Shown in pieces: positions 4,704 to 5,130 of a stretch of 5,130 bases of DNA. Each line of letters begins with the position of its first letter. Position 1 is the first letter of the stretch. The position numbers were made by a program, and so were the translations under genes. The stretch comes from CAYQEC01 sp964569015. GTDB taxonomy: Bacteria > Actinomycetota > Acidimicrobiia > Spongiisociales > UBA5794. Where the stretch lies: assembly GCA_964569015.1 (NCBI GenBank), contig CAZMSN010000086.1, forward strand, positions 1 to 5,130. The letters are read 5' to 3'. The notes under the pieces were generated by a model. That model did not search any database, was not told the DNA's origin, and saw only the letters and a program-made list of their open reading frames with translations.

Positions 4704-5130
4704 ATGCAGCCGGCGATCAGCGTGGAGCATCTCGAGAAGCGCTACGGAGATCTGGTTGCGGTCGCAGACGTCTCCTTCGAAGTCGCCGAGGGTGAGATCT
4801 TCGGCATTCTCGGACCGAACGGCGCCGGGAAGACCACCATCGTCGAATGCCTCCAGGGCCTCCGTGCCGCCGACGGCGGGAAGATGAGCGTGCTGGGCCT
4901 CGACCCGCAGCGCGAAGCCGAGCATCTGCGACGCCGCATCGGCTCGCAGCTCCAGGAGTCCGCCCTCCCGGAGCGGATCAAGGTGTGGGAGGCGCTCGAC
5001 CTCTTCTCCTCGATCAGTGCCGGCGGCCGTGACTGGCTGGAGGTGATGATCGAATGGGGACTCGCCGAGAAGCGGTCCACCCCCTTCGGCGAGCTCTCCG
5101 GCGGCCAGCAGCAGCGCCTCTTCGTGGCCC
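4704..5130 (+). CDS. ABC transporter ATP-binding protein, drug/ABC-2 export type (3' truncated)
   Basis: The frame from ATG 4704 is open to the window end and gives 142 residues, roughly the first half of a typical 230-310 residue ATPase. It binds and hydrolyses ATP on the cytoplasmic side to drive a membrane partner. Visible motifs are the A-loop region KRYGD at 12-16, Walker A GPNGAGKTT at 37-45 (K43), a Q-loop Gln at 84 in IGSQLQESALPE, and the ABC signature LSGGQQQR at 131-138. Walker B and the switch histidine lie beyond the window. The SQLQESALPERIKVWEAL segment resembles DrrA/CcmA-like ATPases of ABC-2 exporters. A permease gene would be expected just downstream but cannot be seen. The start is supported by AGGGAG five bases upstream. 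Neither the substrate nor the direction of transport can be read from this part. Confidence 0.92.
   Translation, partial: MQPAISVEHLEKRYGDLVAVADVSFEVAEGEIFGILGPNGAGKTTIVECLQGLRAADGGKMSVLGLDPQREAEHLRRRIGSQLQESALPERIKVWEALDLFSSISAGGRDWLEVMIEWGLAEKRSTPFGELSGGQQQRLFVA

Noticed and set aside
4700..4709. Perfect 10-base palindrome CTGCATGCAG over the ABC ATPase start codon
   Set aside because: It could be an operator, but it is short, has no second copy nearby, and may be chance around an ATG.

Overview
The window is GC-rich DNA with tightly packed genes and strong G/C at third codon positions. It suggests a high-GC actinobacterium. The three cysteine-containing SLH repeats (GC-PP-NTHFCPDE type) and the ThrB and LMW-PTP sequences fit an Acidimicrobiia-like or other uncultured actinobacterial lineage, but that placement is inferred from protein style alone.

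Layout from left to right: (1) the last 27 codons of an unrecognised plus-strand gene (2-85). (2) Convergent to it, a minus-strand gene (1552 to 98) for a secreted protein with three SLH surface-anchoring repeats followed by a calcineurin-like / purple-acid-phosphatase-like metallophosphatase. A 186-bp unit in its SLH region is perfectly duplicated in tandem. (3) A 127-bp divergent intergenic region with candidate promoters facing both ways. (4) A short plus-strand gene (1680-1870, about 63 codons) that reads as protein in one frame and then in another, as if frameshifted near 1797. Its second frame ends in an ATGA overlap with (5) homoserine kinase thrB (1867-2709). (6) Convergent to thrB, a minus-strand low-molecular-weight protein tyrosine phosphatase (3158 to 2724). 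(7) Upstream of it on the same strand, a signal-peptide-bearing protein that joins a CPHC thioredoxin-like domain to a CcdA/DsbD-like membrane domain (4593 to 3220). (8) Divergent from that, the first 142 codons of an ABC transporter ATPase (from 4704), cut by the window end.

The genes look like neighbouring housekeeping and envelope functions rather than one pathway. thrB belongs to threonine synthesis, but hom and thrC are not in the window. The thiol-redox membrane protein acts outside the membrane, where the 12-cysteine SLH-phosphatase also ends up; a functional link is only a possibility. No tRNA, rRNA, CRISPR array, insertion sequence or phage gene is visible, and no stretch over 300 bases lacks a gene. 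I do not see a clear new multi-gene system. The points most worth checking are the frameshifted small gene before thrB, the perfect SLH duplication, the missing metal-ligand tyrosine in the phosphatase, and the CPHC-plus-CcdA architecture.
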